Assembly (NCBI GenBank): GCA_030065755.1
Contig: JASJDA010000027.1
Span: 1 to 36,007, forward strand
Direction of reading: 5' to 3'
DNA from: Prochloraceae cyanobacterium
GTDB taxonomy: Bacteria; Cyanobacteriota; Cyanobacteriia; Cyanobacteriales; JASJDA01
DNA: 36,007 nt
A program made the translations under genes and the position numbers. The notes under the pieces were generated by a model. The model worked only from the letters and a program-made list of their open reading frames with translations. It had not been told where the DNA came from and did no database searches. This document shows, piece after piece, positions 8,111 to 15,553 of this stretch (within the stretch, counting starts at the first letter, position 1; the number at the start of each line of letters is the position of its first letter).

Positions 8111-8728
8111 ATGAGTAAAATACTTAATAAAAGTAGTTTTGTAGATTTTGAAGAGTTTATAAATTGGTATCCAGAAAACTCCGAATATCACTATGAATTA
8201 CACAATGGAGTTGTTACTCAAATGCCTAAACATAGAGGTAAACATTCTCAAATTGCTGGTTTTGCGATCGCAGAGTTGAGTATAGAAATTAGGCGTTTGG
8301 GTTTACCCTACTTTATCCCTAGAGAATGTCTTATTAAAACAGATAATTTATCGGGTTACGAACCAGATGTAATTGTTATTAATCGAGAGTTTCTTGAGAA
8401 CGAACCTCGTTGGGAAAAAGAATCTACCTTAATTAATGGTCAGTCAATTAAATTAGTAGTTGAAGTCGTAAGTAGCAATTGGAGCGATGACTATGCCCTT
8501 AAATTAGATGCTTATGAAACTATGGGCATAGAAGAATATTGGATTGTGGATTATTTGGGGTTAGGTGGGAAAAAATTTATTGGTTATCCAAAAGAGCCTA
8601 CTTTTACAGTTTATACTTTAAAAAACAATGAATATAAGCCTAACCAATTTAAAGGAAATCAATTAATTAAATCTAGTATTTTTTCTGAATTAGAATTAAC
8701 TGCTGTGCAAATATTTAAAGGATTTTAA
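8111..8728 (+). CDS. Uma2-family endonuclease (DUF820)
   Basis: This is a Uma2-type protein, a cyanobacterial family with a restriction-endonuclease-like PD-(D/E)xK fold. Candidate active-site residues in order are E29 (YELHNG), D86 (EPDVIV), E118 (VVEVV) and K131 (KLDAY), with the usual EEYWIVDY strand afterwards. The start is placed at the ATG at 8111 (MSKILNK), which gives 205 aa, typical for the family; the frame extends upstream to a TTG at 8039 but that part lies inside the small palindromic element and is not expected to be coding. The biological role of Uma2 proteins is uncertain. They are often present in many copies and linked to mobile DNA. Confidence 0.85.
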   Translation: MSKILNKSSFVDFEEFINWYPENSEYHYELHNGVVTQMPKHRGKHSQIAGFAIAELSIEIRRLGLPYFIPRECLIKTDNLSGYEPDVIVINREFLENEPRWEKESTLINGQSIKLVVEVVSSNWSDDYALKLDAYETMGIEEYWIVDYLGLGGKKFIGYPKEPTFTVYTLKNNEYKPNQFKGNQLIKSSIFSELELTAVQIFKGF

Positions 8729-8889
8729 CCAGCAGCTTGTTCAAAAATATCTACGCTCGCGCTAATAGTTTTCTGGGTAATTGCACTAGAACCATTAATT
8801 TTCACTGCGGTTAAAACCGCTAGATCGCCCAAACCCGTGTTCTCTGTATTATAGTTGTTTATAGGCAACAGGACAAAGATGCCTAGGTT
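8725..8889 (-). pseudogene. Possible C-terminal remnant of a beta-rich protein
   Basis: On the minus strand an open stretch of 54 codons without a start reads, in part, NTGLGDLAVLTAVKINGS and ends EQAAG-stop. An in-frame TAG lies just upstream at 8890. The alternating hydrophobic pattern and absence of a start suggest the tail of a decayed gene, of the kind seen in structural or secreted proteins. The family is not recognised. The rest of 8890-9139 shows no convincing gene. Confidence 0.3.
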
Positions 8890-9139
8890 CTATTCCGTCT
8901 CGCTGTGCAAAGTATTTGATTGATTTTAGCTTAACTCGCAGGTTGGCGAATGACGAGCAAATTCCTTAAAAAGCAGGGTGATTGGAAAATAGGCGACAGT
9001 TGTTTGGAGCGGGGCATTCACCACGTAACCATCGTTCGATTTGCCTGGTGTAAAAACGTCAACTCAGTACTGCCTATAGTCAGGGAAAACGGCATAGAGA
9101 GGTTTGCTCATTTTCGGGCATCTCTCTTCCAGTAACGGG

Positions 9140-10123
9140 ATGTCGATCGAGCCGCCAAAACCACTGTCAGATGAGCCACCAGACCCAGACGACCTACTCA
9201 AAAACGATATTAACCGAAGCATTTACAGATATCTCAAGAAGAATCCAGGCTGGCACGACGAAATAACTATATCCAACCGCGTCGGCACTCCTTTGCTAAC
9301 TCTGAGAAAATACCTCGCCCAATTAGAAGGGCATTTAATCGAGAAACAGGGAGATTCCTTGTGGAGATTGGAGACCTCGATCGAACAACAATTATATAAG
9401 CCTAAGCAGCTATCGCTCTCCGTCGAGTCCTCTACCTCAACTCAATTACTGGGGGATGAAAAATTCCTAGGGTATAAGAGTGAAGACGAGCAAGTTATGG
9501 AAAACCCTAGGAAAAAAAGTCACCCCAGTATAAAAAACCCTAGGAAAACGCGACGGAAAAAAGGGCTTGGAAACGGCTCGATCTATTACCGTACCTCGGT
9601 TAAGAATGGAAAAGAGTATACGGACGCTTATTACCACTACACTGAGAACGGTAAAAAGCGGACTAAATATATCCCCAAGTCACTGCTAGATAAAGTTAAA
9701 GAGGCAGAATCTCTCAAGCTTCCCGTAGCCGACATTTTAGTTTTACTGGGGGGAAATAATAAAAACCCTAGGAAAAAATCTGACATTCCCAATGAAGCGA
9801 TCGCTGAAACTAATAATAATGAGATCGACTCAGAGCTTAATTACCCTAGGAAAAAAAGTCCCCCCAGTACAAAAAAGCGCCAACAAGGATACGGCGGGGG
9901 ATACGTCGAGTACAAACCTATAAAACGTAGTGGCAAAACCTACCCTCAATATTGGTATCACTACGAATTTTGGGAGAATGGCGATCCCGCAGGGATCCGC
10001 GTAGCGGCACGCCTAATCAAATCTTCCAAATACATTCCTAAAAGACTTCTAGCTAAAGTACAAAAGCTAGATGCTCAAAAAGCCCCTGTGGTACAGATTC
10101 TAGAGTTATTAGGAATTAAATAG
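9140..10123 (+). CDS. Winged-helix-like protein with a duplicated C-terminal domain
   Basis: Start chosen at the ATG at 9140 (MSIEPPKP), giving 327 aa. Residues about 20-80 look like a winged helix-turn-helix (IYRYLKKNPGWHDEITIS, then LTLRKYLAQLE). Two copies of a roughly 70-residue domain follow: copy 1 runs from GNGSIYYRTSVKNGKEY to VADILVLLGG, copy 2 from GGGYVEYKPIKRSGKTY to VVQILELLG. Both share Y(H)YE/TEN-G, then KYIPK(S/R)LL and a closing helix. The domain is common in cyanobacterial proteins but I know of no function. A GATCCGC palindrome is inserted in frame in copy 2 and adds PAGIRVAA relative to copy 1. Each domain is preceded by a basic NPRKKS-type linker, itself a DNA repeat. A DNA-binding role is inferred from the winged helix and basic linkers. 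Confidence 0.75.
   Translation: MSIEPPKPLSDEPPDPDDLLKNDINRSIYRYLKKNPGWHDEITISNRVGTPLLTLRKYLAQLEGHLIEKQGDSLWRLETSIEQQLYKPKQLSLSVESSTSTQLLGDEKFLGYKSEDEQVMENPRKKSHPSIKNPRKTRRKKGLGNGSIYYRTSVKNGKEYTDAYYHYTENGKKRTKYIPKSLLDKVKEAESLKLPVADILVLLGGNNKNPRKKSDIPNEAIAETNNNEIDSELNYPRKKSPPSTKKRQQGYGGGYVEYKPIKRSGKTYPQYWYHYEFWENGDPAGIRVAARLIKSSKYIPKRLLAKVQKLDAQKAPVVQILELLGIK
9504..9876 (+). repeat. Paired 34-bp linker repeats with CCTAGG
   Basis: 9504-9537 and 9843-9876 match with two differences. They begin ACCCTAGGAAAAAAAGTC, include CCCCAGTA, and encode the (N/Y)PRKKS linkers before each duplicated domain. Shorter CCCTAGGAAAA copies occur at about 9538 and 9766. The repeat reflects the internal duplication of the gene. 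Confidence 0.75.
9981..10012 (+). repeat. GATCCGC palindromic repeat, copy 3 (in frame)
   Basis: Sequence starts GCGATCCCGCAGGGATCC and continues CGCGTAGCGGCACGC. It is translated inside the gene at 9140 as DPAGIRVAAR, residues 282-291. The first copy of the same protein domain lacks it, so it was inserted without breaking the frame. Confidence 0.8.
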
Positions 10124-10168
10124 GCTAAATTCAGTGATTAAATAGGTTTTGAAGGAGGTGAATTGCGC

Positions 10169-10864
10169 TTATTTATTAAGCTGTAAAATTTTCTCCTCTG
10201 AGAAATTAGCCCAAAAATCCCGCCATAATTGCTTGGCATTATTGTATCCTTTAAGGACTAAATCGGGGTCAATCTTCTCAGATTGAATTAATTCTGATAC
10301 CGCTTTCCTAATTAATTCCTTATGGGCAATATCTACCCCACCCGTATGAATATCCCAAAATTCCCAATCGATAGATTGATTATTTTTAATAAAAGGATGA
10401 GCGACCAAATGCTTTCTAAATAAATCTAAGTAAACTTGACAAATGCACTCTACTCCAACCCCTTCTAAACCAATGATGAAATCTACAGGCTCATTAATCA
10501 AGAGAAAAGACATCGGTTTAAAGAGTTCTTCATTAATTTTATGAGGTCGAGCGGGAATTTGCTCTACCCCAATTGACTTAAGAAAATTATCCCATAAGAC
10601 CAAGTGGCTTTTCTCATACAAACCATTTCCTAATTCATCGTTTAAAACCTCAGCAATCAGACATTTAAACTGACTTTCAGGCAATCTTGAGACCAACAAA
10701 GCCAGGTGATTAGCATGATTTTTAACTAACCAGCGATATTCAATACAAACCCTTTGAAGCTTTTCTAAATTCCAATTAGGAATGGATTGAAAAGATGAAT
10801 TAATCAGAATCTCTTCTGTTAACTTAGCATCGTCAAAAAATGCCCAAAAATTTGATAATTTCAT
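10169..10864 (-). CDS. Haem-oxygenase-like diiron protein (iron-containing redox enzyme family)
   Basis: A 231-aa all-helical protein that fits the TenA/haem-oxygenase-like fold used by iron-dependent oxidases and oxygenases. Putative iron ligands are spaced as in this family: E77 and H87 (NDELGNGLYEKSH), a Glu in the next helix (GLEGVGVE), and the cluster around DWEFWDIHTGGVDIAH with Asp/His residues. Members of the superfamily cleave C-C bonds, oxidise amines or make N-oxides, so the substrate cannot be named from sequence. The start at 10864 fits the family; the gene stands alone on the minus strand, divergent from the gene at 11089. Family placement is fairly secure, function is not. Confidence 0.75.
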   Translation of the reverse strand: MKLSNFWAFFDDAKLTEEILINSSFQSIPNWNLEKLQRVCIEYRWLVKNHANHLALLVSRLPESQFKCLIAEVLNDELGNGLYEKSHLVLWDNFLKSIGVEQIPARPHKINEELFKPMSFLLINEPVDFIIGLEGVGVECICQVYLDLFRKHLVAHPFIKNNQSIDWEFWDIHTGGVDIAHKELIRKAVSELIQSEKIDPDLVLKGYNNAKQLWRDFWANFSEEKILQLNK

Positions 10865-10988
10865 GGTTATGTCGAACCCATCTTTGAAAGAATGTGAGGG
10901 AAAATAAATATTACAAATCTGAAGGAATTATCCAATTACTTCGTAACATCTTCTTGCTTTTTATTATTGACCTCTTTTCTGAATTTGT

Positions 10989-11046
10989 CAGTGAGAAAAA
11001 GTAAGAAAAAGTATAGAAAAAAGTAAGAAAAAGTATAGAGAAAAAT
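10989..11046 (+). promoter_or_regulatory. Phased A-tract repeat upstream of the 11089 gene
   Basis: Four to five copies of GTAAGAAAAA or GTATAGAAAAA recur every 10-13 bp. Helically phased A-tracts bend DNA. A very similar block occurs at 27434-27472 upstream of an unrelated gene. A role as regulator-binding or bent promoter DNA is inference. The remainder of 10865-11088 shows no gene. Confidence 0.5.
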
Positions 11047-11088
11047 GATTAGGGTTTAATATTTGAGTGGGGTAGTGGGAAAATACAA

Positions 11089-11973
11089 ATGACGGATGCC
11101 GCTCAAAAAGTAACTGTTCGAGTAAAAGACTTTTCTGTCGAAGCTTATCAACTAACTATTGACGATCGAGATCTAATATTATTCACTCACCGTCAAATAG
11201 GGGAGATTATCGGTAAAACCAAAGCTACAGCTCAAAAATTCCTCAAACAACACGCTCCTGATTTGCCAGAACCCATAAAAGCCAAGATTCCAGATCGCAG
11301 AGGTCAAATACCTCTAACACCACCCACAGGAGCAATAGCTTACTGGCAGAAACAAGCTGAACTCGGTAATAGAGAAGCGATCGCTCTCATTGCTGCCTTA
11401 GATAATAAGTCAATAGAAGAATTTGAGGTTGTAAAAGCTTCTGAAACCTCCGATACGCCAGCTCAAGAAACTCCCAAGGCTAAGAGTGAATTAAAGCTCA
11501 TTGCCTCTGGAATTGAAATCGCTTCTAATTGGATGAAGGAAGCGGGAATAGACCCAATGGCAGTAGCCCACTGGCAGCTAAACGAGCTACAGAAGAAAGT
11601 TCCCGAACTTCATGACGTAATAACCTCAGCTCAAGCCGTAATTGCTCAGAATAGCGATTCTCCTACTGGCAAGATTGCCTCTCAACTAGCAGCCGACGTC
11701 TCGAAACAGGTTGGTGAAAAAGTTACTGCTGCTCAAATCAATAAAGCTTTACACGAACTGGGCTTTCAGGATTGGGCAAATCCTGGGAAAAATAGAGAAC
11801 GGAAATTAACTGAAATAGGAAAGCAGTATGGGGTAGCACTACTAACTACATCTGCTGATGGTTGGCAAGGGGCGCAGTTACGCTGGTTTGATTCTGTTAT
11901 TCCTTTGTTGTGCCAATATTTTTTCCGAAGCGCGCCGCGAAGCGGATCTCAAAGCGCTCGAACGAGCGCATGA
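11089..11973 (+). CDS. Plasmid/phage antirepressor-like protein, C-terminus altered
   Basis: A 294-aa protein. The N-terminal 60-70 residues contain a helix-turn-helix-like segment (THRQIGEIIGKTKATAQKFL). The middle is helical. The C-terminal part (VTAAQINKALHELGFQ, then RERKLTEIGKQYG and SVIPLLCQYF) resembles the terminal domain of phage antirepressor-type and plasmid proteins. A GATCCGC palindrome at 11929-11969 sits at the end of the gene and supplies the last residues (FRSAPRSGSQSARTSA). In the +1 frame just downstream, the codons LTTKELLELLDEKKN-stop (stop at 12025-12027) look like the original tail, and that stop overlaps the ATG of the next gene. The insertion has therefore replaced about 15 C-terminal residues. 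A role in plasmid gene control is inference. Confidence 0.7.
   Translation: MTDAAQKVTVRVKDFSVEAYQLTIDDRDLILFTHRQIGEIIGKTKATAQKFLKQHAPDLPEPIKAKIPDRRGQIPLTPPTGAIAYWQKQAELGNREAIALIAALDNKSIEEFEVVKASETSDTPAQETPKAKSELKLIASGIEIASNWMKEAGIDPMAVAHWQLNELQKKVPELHDVITSAQAVIAQNSDSPTGKIASQLAADVSKQVGEKVTAAQINKALHELGFQDWANPGKNRERKLTEIGKQYGVALLTTSADGWQGAQLRWFDSVIPLLCQYFFRSAPRSGSQSARTSA
11929..11969. repeat. GATCCGC palindromic repeat, copy 4 (frame-breaking)
   Basis: GAAGCGCGCCGCGAAGCGGATC followed by AAAGCGCTCG and AACGAGCGC. Two nested inverted repeats are visible. It overlaps the 3' end of the gene at 11089 and shifts its frame. Confidence 0.7.
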
Positions 11974-12026
11974 GCGTTGCTTACCACTAAAGAATTGCTG
12001 GAACTTCTTGACGAGAAGAAAAACTA

Positions 12027-12404
12027 ATGACACCAGAACAAATTCGCTCTCTTATCCAACAAGCAGCTAACGCCTGGATAAGTGGAAATGCAGATGCTTT
12101 TGCTTGTCTATTTCTGCCGGAGGGAGAATTTATCGTTCCCAACAACTGCTGGGTAGGAGCTGCACAAATTCGGCAAGTTACTGCTGATTTTGTTGCTTCT
12201 TACGAGGTAAAAATTGAAATCCGACGCATTATTGTTGAAAGAAATCAAGCAGTGGTGGAGTGGCATTGGCAGGACAAAGAAAAAGCAACGGGCAAGTCCA
12301 CCCTTGCAGATGATGCCATTGTTGTTGATTTTCAATTTGGTCGAATTAGCCGTTGGCGGGAATATATTGATGCTACCTCACCTAAGTGCCAATCTCGCAC
12401 TTAG
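12027..12404 (+). CDS. SnoaL-like/NTF2-fold protein
   Basis: A 125-aa protein typical of the nuclear transport factor 2/SnoaL-like superfamily. It starts with a helix (MTPEQIRSLIQQAANAWISG), then ADAFACLFLPEGEFIVP with the usual Trp/Gly turn, and ends in curved-sheet strands (AVVEWHWQDKE, ADDAIVVDFQFGRISRWREY). Such small cone-shaped domains act as isomerases, cyclases or binding modules, so the substrate is unknown. The ATG overlaps the TAA that I take as the original stop of the upstream gene (TAATG), so the two genes were once translationally coupled. Length and fold markers are complete. Confidence 0.8.
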   Translation: MTPEQIRSLIQQAANAWISGNADAFACLFLPEGEFIVPNNCWVGAAQIRQVTADFVASYEVKIEIRRIIVERNQAVVEWHWQDKEKATGKSTLADDAIVVDFQFGRISRWREYIDATSPKCQSRT

Positions 12405-12473
12405 CGAAAAGTCAGTTTGAGACAAGCGCTCGCAATCATGCGCGGCGAAAAGTGACTGCGAAAACCGCTTCTT

Positions 12474-13024
12474 TTACTCGCTCAGTGGTGGCAATGAGAG
12501 AGCATTTTCCCACTCGGAGATAGTCAGAGAAAGCAAATCGGCTGGTTGGTAGTGGGGTGGAATTGATTTCTGAGCTAGGGTCACGTAGGGAGCGCAGGTT
12601 AAGGCGCAACCGACTCCTCCAGGGGGGATAGTCAACTCTTTGCAGCCGACAAAAATTTCTTTGTAAAGTACGTTCTGATAGGAATTTCTACCCCGTCGTG
12701 ACGTTTTTCCACGCTCGGAGGCTGACTTTTTCTATTTGCCAGTTCGTCAGCCAACGCTAAGTCATAGCCCCAAATTGCCCCGTTGAGACCGCAGAACGAG
12801 GATGCAGTCACCATGTTGATTTGACCTATGTATGCGTCGTTTTTCTCTGCTCGATCGTAAGAAACAATCCCCTCAAGCACGAAATCCATATCCGCTATCA
12901 AATGCCCTACCGAGAGTTTGAGCGTGGCAATATAACCAAGCCCACTGGCACCTGGGTTGAGATATCCAGCACAGTGAGAGGGAAAAGCGCCAATAGCTCC
13001 ATTAACTACCTCAGCTAATTCCAT
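12474..13024 (-). pseudogene. hdcA: Pyruvoyl-dependent histidine decarboxylase, internally deleted
   Basis: The intact family (about 310 aa) is made as a proenzyme that cleaves itself between two serines, the second becoming the pyruvoyl cofactor that decarboxylates histidine to histamine. From the ATG at 13024 the frame matches the N-terminal third: LNPGASGLGY, DFVLEGIVSYDRAEKNDAY, IGQIN and the cleavage motif TASS at residues 73-76, then GYDLA and DGVEIPI. It stops at 12632. Just downstream, in the +2 frame, codons read PPGGVGCALTCAPYVTLAQ, KSIPPHY and LTISEWENAL before a stop at 12474, which matches the family's C-terminus. The central catalytic part is missing. This is a gene with a large internal deletion and a frameshift, so no active enzyme is expected. 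Confidence 0.85.
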
Positions 13025-13165
13025 AATTGTTCTTTTCTGACTCCACAAACCAACTCCGATAAGCACATTTGATTACTACTATTAAATTTTTTTGTCAACC
13101 TTTATTGCCATAATGTAACAAAAACGTTATATTTATTTACATAAGGTAACAAAAAGAAGTTAAGA

Positions 13166-13364
13166 ATGTTCGCACCTATCGTCGTACTAGCTCGCACTTT
13201 TACAGGAAAAGCCAAATTCAATAAGATTCGCGGTCAAGCTATTGCACTGCACTTCTTTTGCGATTACTAATTTTTGCAATAGCGTTGGTATCGAGCGCAC
13301 TACCAGACAGAACCTCATCAGAACGGCTCGCGACAACGGTAAGAGGTTAGGTTTCCTCGCTTAA
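13166..13364 (+). pseudogene. pgr5: PGR5-family protein with a +1 frameshift
   Basis: The frame from ATG 13166 reads MFAPIVVLARTFTGKAKFNK, then IRGQAIALH, the hallmark start of PGR5, a roughly 65-aa protein that helps cyclic electron flow around photosystem I in cyanobacteria and chloroplasts. After ALH the match moves to the +1 frame: SFAITNFCNSVGIE, RQNLIRTARDNGKRLGFLA and TAA at 13362. The extra base is a T near CACTTCTTTTGC (about 13255). Total length without it is 66 codons, the normal size. A purine-rich ribosome binding region (AAAAAGAAG) precedes the ATG and a terminator follows at 13489. It is either a pseudogene, a sequencing error or, less likely, a programmed shift. Confidence 0.85.
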
Positions 13365-13488
13365 GTTTCACCCTTCAAGAAAGCAGATTGAATTTCTATG
13401 GGTAATTGTTAACAAAAACTTTTAAGATAGATTTTTTCTAGCATCAGCATCGGCATCTCTCATTGACATTGAATTTCTCCTAATACAG

Positions 13489-13519
13489 AACCTCGGTTTG
13501 ATAGCTGAGGTTTTTTGTT
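13489..13519 (+). terminator. Rho-independent terminator after the PGR5 gene
   Basis: AACCTCGG and CTGAGGTT form an 8-bp stem (one G-T pair) with an 8-base loop, followed by TTTTGTTT. It is 125 bp downstream of the PGR5-like stop codon, on the same strand. Confidence 0.7.
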
Positions 13520-13554
13520 TGCAAGGATAGGAGCGCTCATGGCAATAAATTTGT

Positions 13555-13598
13555 AGGTCGGGCAACTGTTAGGCTTAACCTAGCAAGCTACCCGACCT
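13555..13598 (-). terminator. Long hairpin at the end of the par operon
   Basis: AGGTCGGG and CCCGACCT form an 8-bp stem around a 28-base loop that has its own TAGG/CCTA hairpin. It overlaps the end of the 44-codon frame downstream of parB. There is no T-run, so termination is only possible. Confidence 0.35.
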
Positions 13599-13709
13599 GG
13601 GTTGATTTTCGCGCTTCGAGCGCCACCAAACCAACAAGTCCAAAGTCTCGTCAACTTGAGCCACTAACTTACCAACGAATTCGAGCGGGCGCTCGACAAC
13701 ACTTAGCAT
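13575..13709 (-). CDS. Possible 44-aa protein downstream of parB
   Basis: An ATG at 13709 opens a 44-codon frame beginning MLSVVERPLEF and including VDETLDLLVWWRSKR. It starts 22 bp after the parB stop, on the same strand, and would be the third gene of the par operon. It has an amphipathic helix with Trp residues and a basic tail. I recognise no family. The frame also overlaps a strong hairpin, so it may be non-coding. Weak support. Confidence 0.3.
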   Translation of the reverse strand: MLSVVERPLEFVGKLVAQVDETLDLLVWWRSKRENQPRSGSLLG

Positions 13710-13731
13710 CAAACTATTTTTTAACGCTATT

Positions 13732-14619
13732 TTACGATGATTCAGTGAGACTTTTTAATTGCTCCAACAAACTCTCTATTTTTTTCCTATTTTTCCGCTC
13801 GGACCAAAGTTTTTTACTCCTGGTAAATTTTTGATATGTTTGTCGAATATCGCTAATTAGTTCTTCTGTAGACAATTGGGAGTAATCTTTACGACACTGT
13901 CCTTTATGCCGAGCAATTTTAGCTTTAATTTCATTGAGGGATAATTGCTGAGCGATCGTCTCTTCTAGCAATTGTTCTCTAAACTCTTCATCCTTAACGC
14001 GAGCTATAGTCGAACCTTTAGTGTATTCTATTTGTCCTTGCTTTATAGCTTCTAGTATCGAGGAGGGAAGATTGAGCAAACGCAAACGATTAACGACAAA
14101 AGACTCCCATTTAAGCTTTCCCAAGCTTTCAAACGTATCTTTAACGATTTGAACTTCTTGGATGATAACGTTATCATCTCCCTTATTCATTTTATAAAGC
14201 AAAGAGATAACGTCCTTTTTAGAGCGATTCAACTTCAATCGAAGCAGCTCCAATATCCCTTCAGTTTCTTCAACTGGGTTTAAATCTTCGCGCTGGAGAT
14301 TTTCGACAATAGCTATGGTTTTAGCAATTTCTGGAGAAACATCTAAAAATTTAACTGGTACCTCTGTCAAACCAGCCATTTTAGCTGCTCGAAGTCTTCT
14401 TTCTCCAGCAATCAATTCTTTCTTTCGCGTGAGTAGTAGAGGTTCTAAAACTCCGTGCTGCGCGATCGAGGAAGCTAATTGCTTTAGTTTTTCGACATCG
14501 AAGTAATGTCTGACTTGCGTTGCCGGAACAATAATTTCTTCTATAGGGATTGAGGATTCACTACTAGTTTCTGGCTCGGAATCCAGAAAATCTTTAAATT
14601 TAAGAATTTTTCTCGTCAT
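13732..14619 (-). CDS. parB: ParB-family partition protein
   Basis: A 295-aa ParB/Spo0J-type protein. Residues about 25-125 form the ParB N-terminal CTPase domain: it has PATQVRHYFD, then GVLEPLLLTRK, the GERRLRAAK motif and ENLQREDLNPVEE. A helix-turn-helix region follows (SKKDVISLLYKMNKG and the segment around NRLRLLNLPSSI), then a basic C-terminus likely for dimer or DNA contact. ParB binds parS centromere sites and loads ParA for plasmid segregation. The ATG at 14619 overlaps the parA stop by four bases (ATGA), so the two are translationally coupled. Its length and motifs are normal. Confidence 0.95.
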   Translation of the reverse strand: MTRKILKFKDFLDSEPETSSESSIPIEEIIVPATQVRHYFDVEKLKQLASSIAQHGVLEPLLLTRKKELIAGERRLRAAKMAGLTEVPVKFLDVSPEIAKTIAIVENLQREDLNPVEETEGILELLRLKLNRSKKDVISLLYKMNKGDDNVIIQEVQIVKDTFESLGKLKWESFVVNRLRLLNLPSSILEAIKQGQIEYTKGSTIARVKDEEFREQLLEETIAQQLSLNEIKAKIARHKGQCRKDYSQLSTEELISDIRQTYQKFTRSKKLWSERKNRKKIESLLEQLKSLTESS

Positions 14620-15251
14620 AGGTTTGGCAAAGCTTCTTTAAATAAGGACTGATAAAGTTCGGCTACTTCCACTGCTGCTGCGCCATCCAAAGTAAAAGCA
14701 GTCGCACGACTAGCAGGAGCATCTTGGATTAACTGTCGCTGATAAATTATCGTCTTAGCGAGACCTACGTGAGTATATTGTCGTAAATATTCCTTTGCTT
14801 CTTTTAATGCTCGCGTCCTTTTGGTAGCTCGATTAATAAACGCTAAACCATAAGGAGTACCGTCTTTTCTAACTTTTTGAGCGTGTTTGATATGACGAAA
14901 AGTTTTAGACGCACTATCTACATCTAAAACTCCAGGCTGCACCGGTACTAAGACTAATTCGGCACAATAAATTGCTGCTTTAGTAACTTCACCCAAACTA
15001 GCCGGACAATCAATAATCACGTACTGATAATTTTCTGCTGCATCAATAGCTAATTCAAAAAGGTTTTCTGGATCTCGCTCGACTTGGCAATTATAACCCT
15101 GTCCTTCCAACCACCGCGTACTACTTTCTTGAGAATCAGCATCAATCAATAAACTTTTACCTTTCTGACTGCACCAATGAAGTAAATGTACCGCACAAGA
15201 AGTTTTTCCCGTCCCGCCCTTTTGATTAGCTACAGCAATAACCTTTCCCAT
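14616..15251 (-). CDS. parA: ParA-family partition ATPase
   Basis: A 211-aa ParA/MinD-type ATPase. It begins MGKVIAVANQKGGTGKT with the deviant Walker A lysine signature at residues 11-17, then LLIDADSQ (Walker A' region) and YVIIDCPAS (Walker B). The short length and absence of an N-terminal DNA-binding extension place it in the small type Ib-like group. It forms a nucleoid-bound gradient that moves ParB-parS complexes, so daughter cells inherit the plasmid. It is the first gene of the parA-parB operon; the promoter and any operator should lie in 15252-15553. All motifs are intact. Confidence 0.95.
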   Translation of the reverse strand: MGKVIAVANQKGGTGKTSCAVHLLHWCSQKGKSLLIDADSQESSTRWLEGQGYNCQVERDPENLFELAIDAAENYQYVIIDCPASLGEVTKAAIYCAELVLVPVQPGVLDVDSASKTFRHIKHAQKVRKDGTPYGLAFINRATKRTRALKEAKEYLRQYTHVGLAKTIIYQRQLIQDAPASRATAFTLDGAAAVEVAELYQSLFKEALPNL

Positions 15252-15553
15252 AGCTTGTATATAAAAGTAGATTCATTAACTCTACACAGCGTTAATATAC
15301 TCGAATATTTTATCTGCGGACAATTAAATATTGAGTCGCTCCCGCGAGTCTGGTTTTCTGACTCTTTTGGACGCGCCAAACAATTGAAATAAAAAGCTCA
15401 TATTGGAGCGCGCGCTTTAGTTATGAGTCAGGCTAGAGAAATTAAACACAATTAGTGCAGATTATCGCCTTTTGTTAACTATAGAGAAATAAATCTTCCT
15501 TCTACGTGAATTCATGTAAAGATAAATCTTGAGAACAGAACTTTCCAATACTT
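15252..15553. other. Gene-free region between parA and the recombinase
   Basis: About 300 bp between divergent parA and the recombinase. It holds small inverted repeats: GTAGA/TCTAC at 15267-15271 and 15281-15285, and TTAAC/GTTAA at 15276-15280 and 15291-15295, close to the parA start. These could be a ParA/ParB operator or a centromere. No repeated parS-like motif stands out by eye. Confidence 0.4.

Noticed and set aside
8950-9135. 61-codon frame before the 9140 gene
   Set aside because: No ribosome binding site or recognisable domain; it ends five bases before the next ATG, which alone is not enough support.
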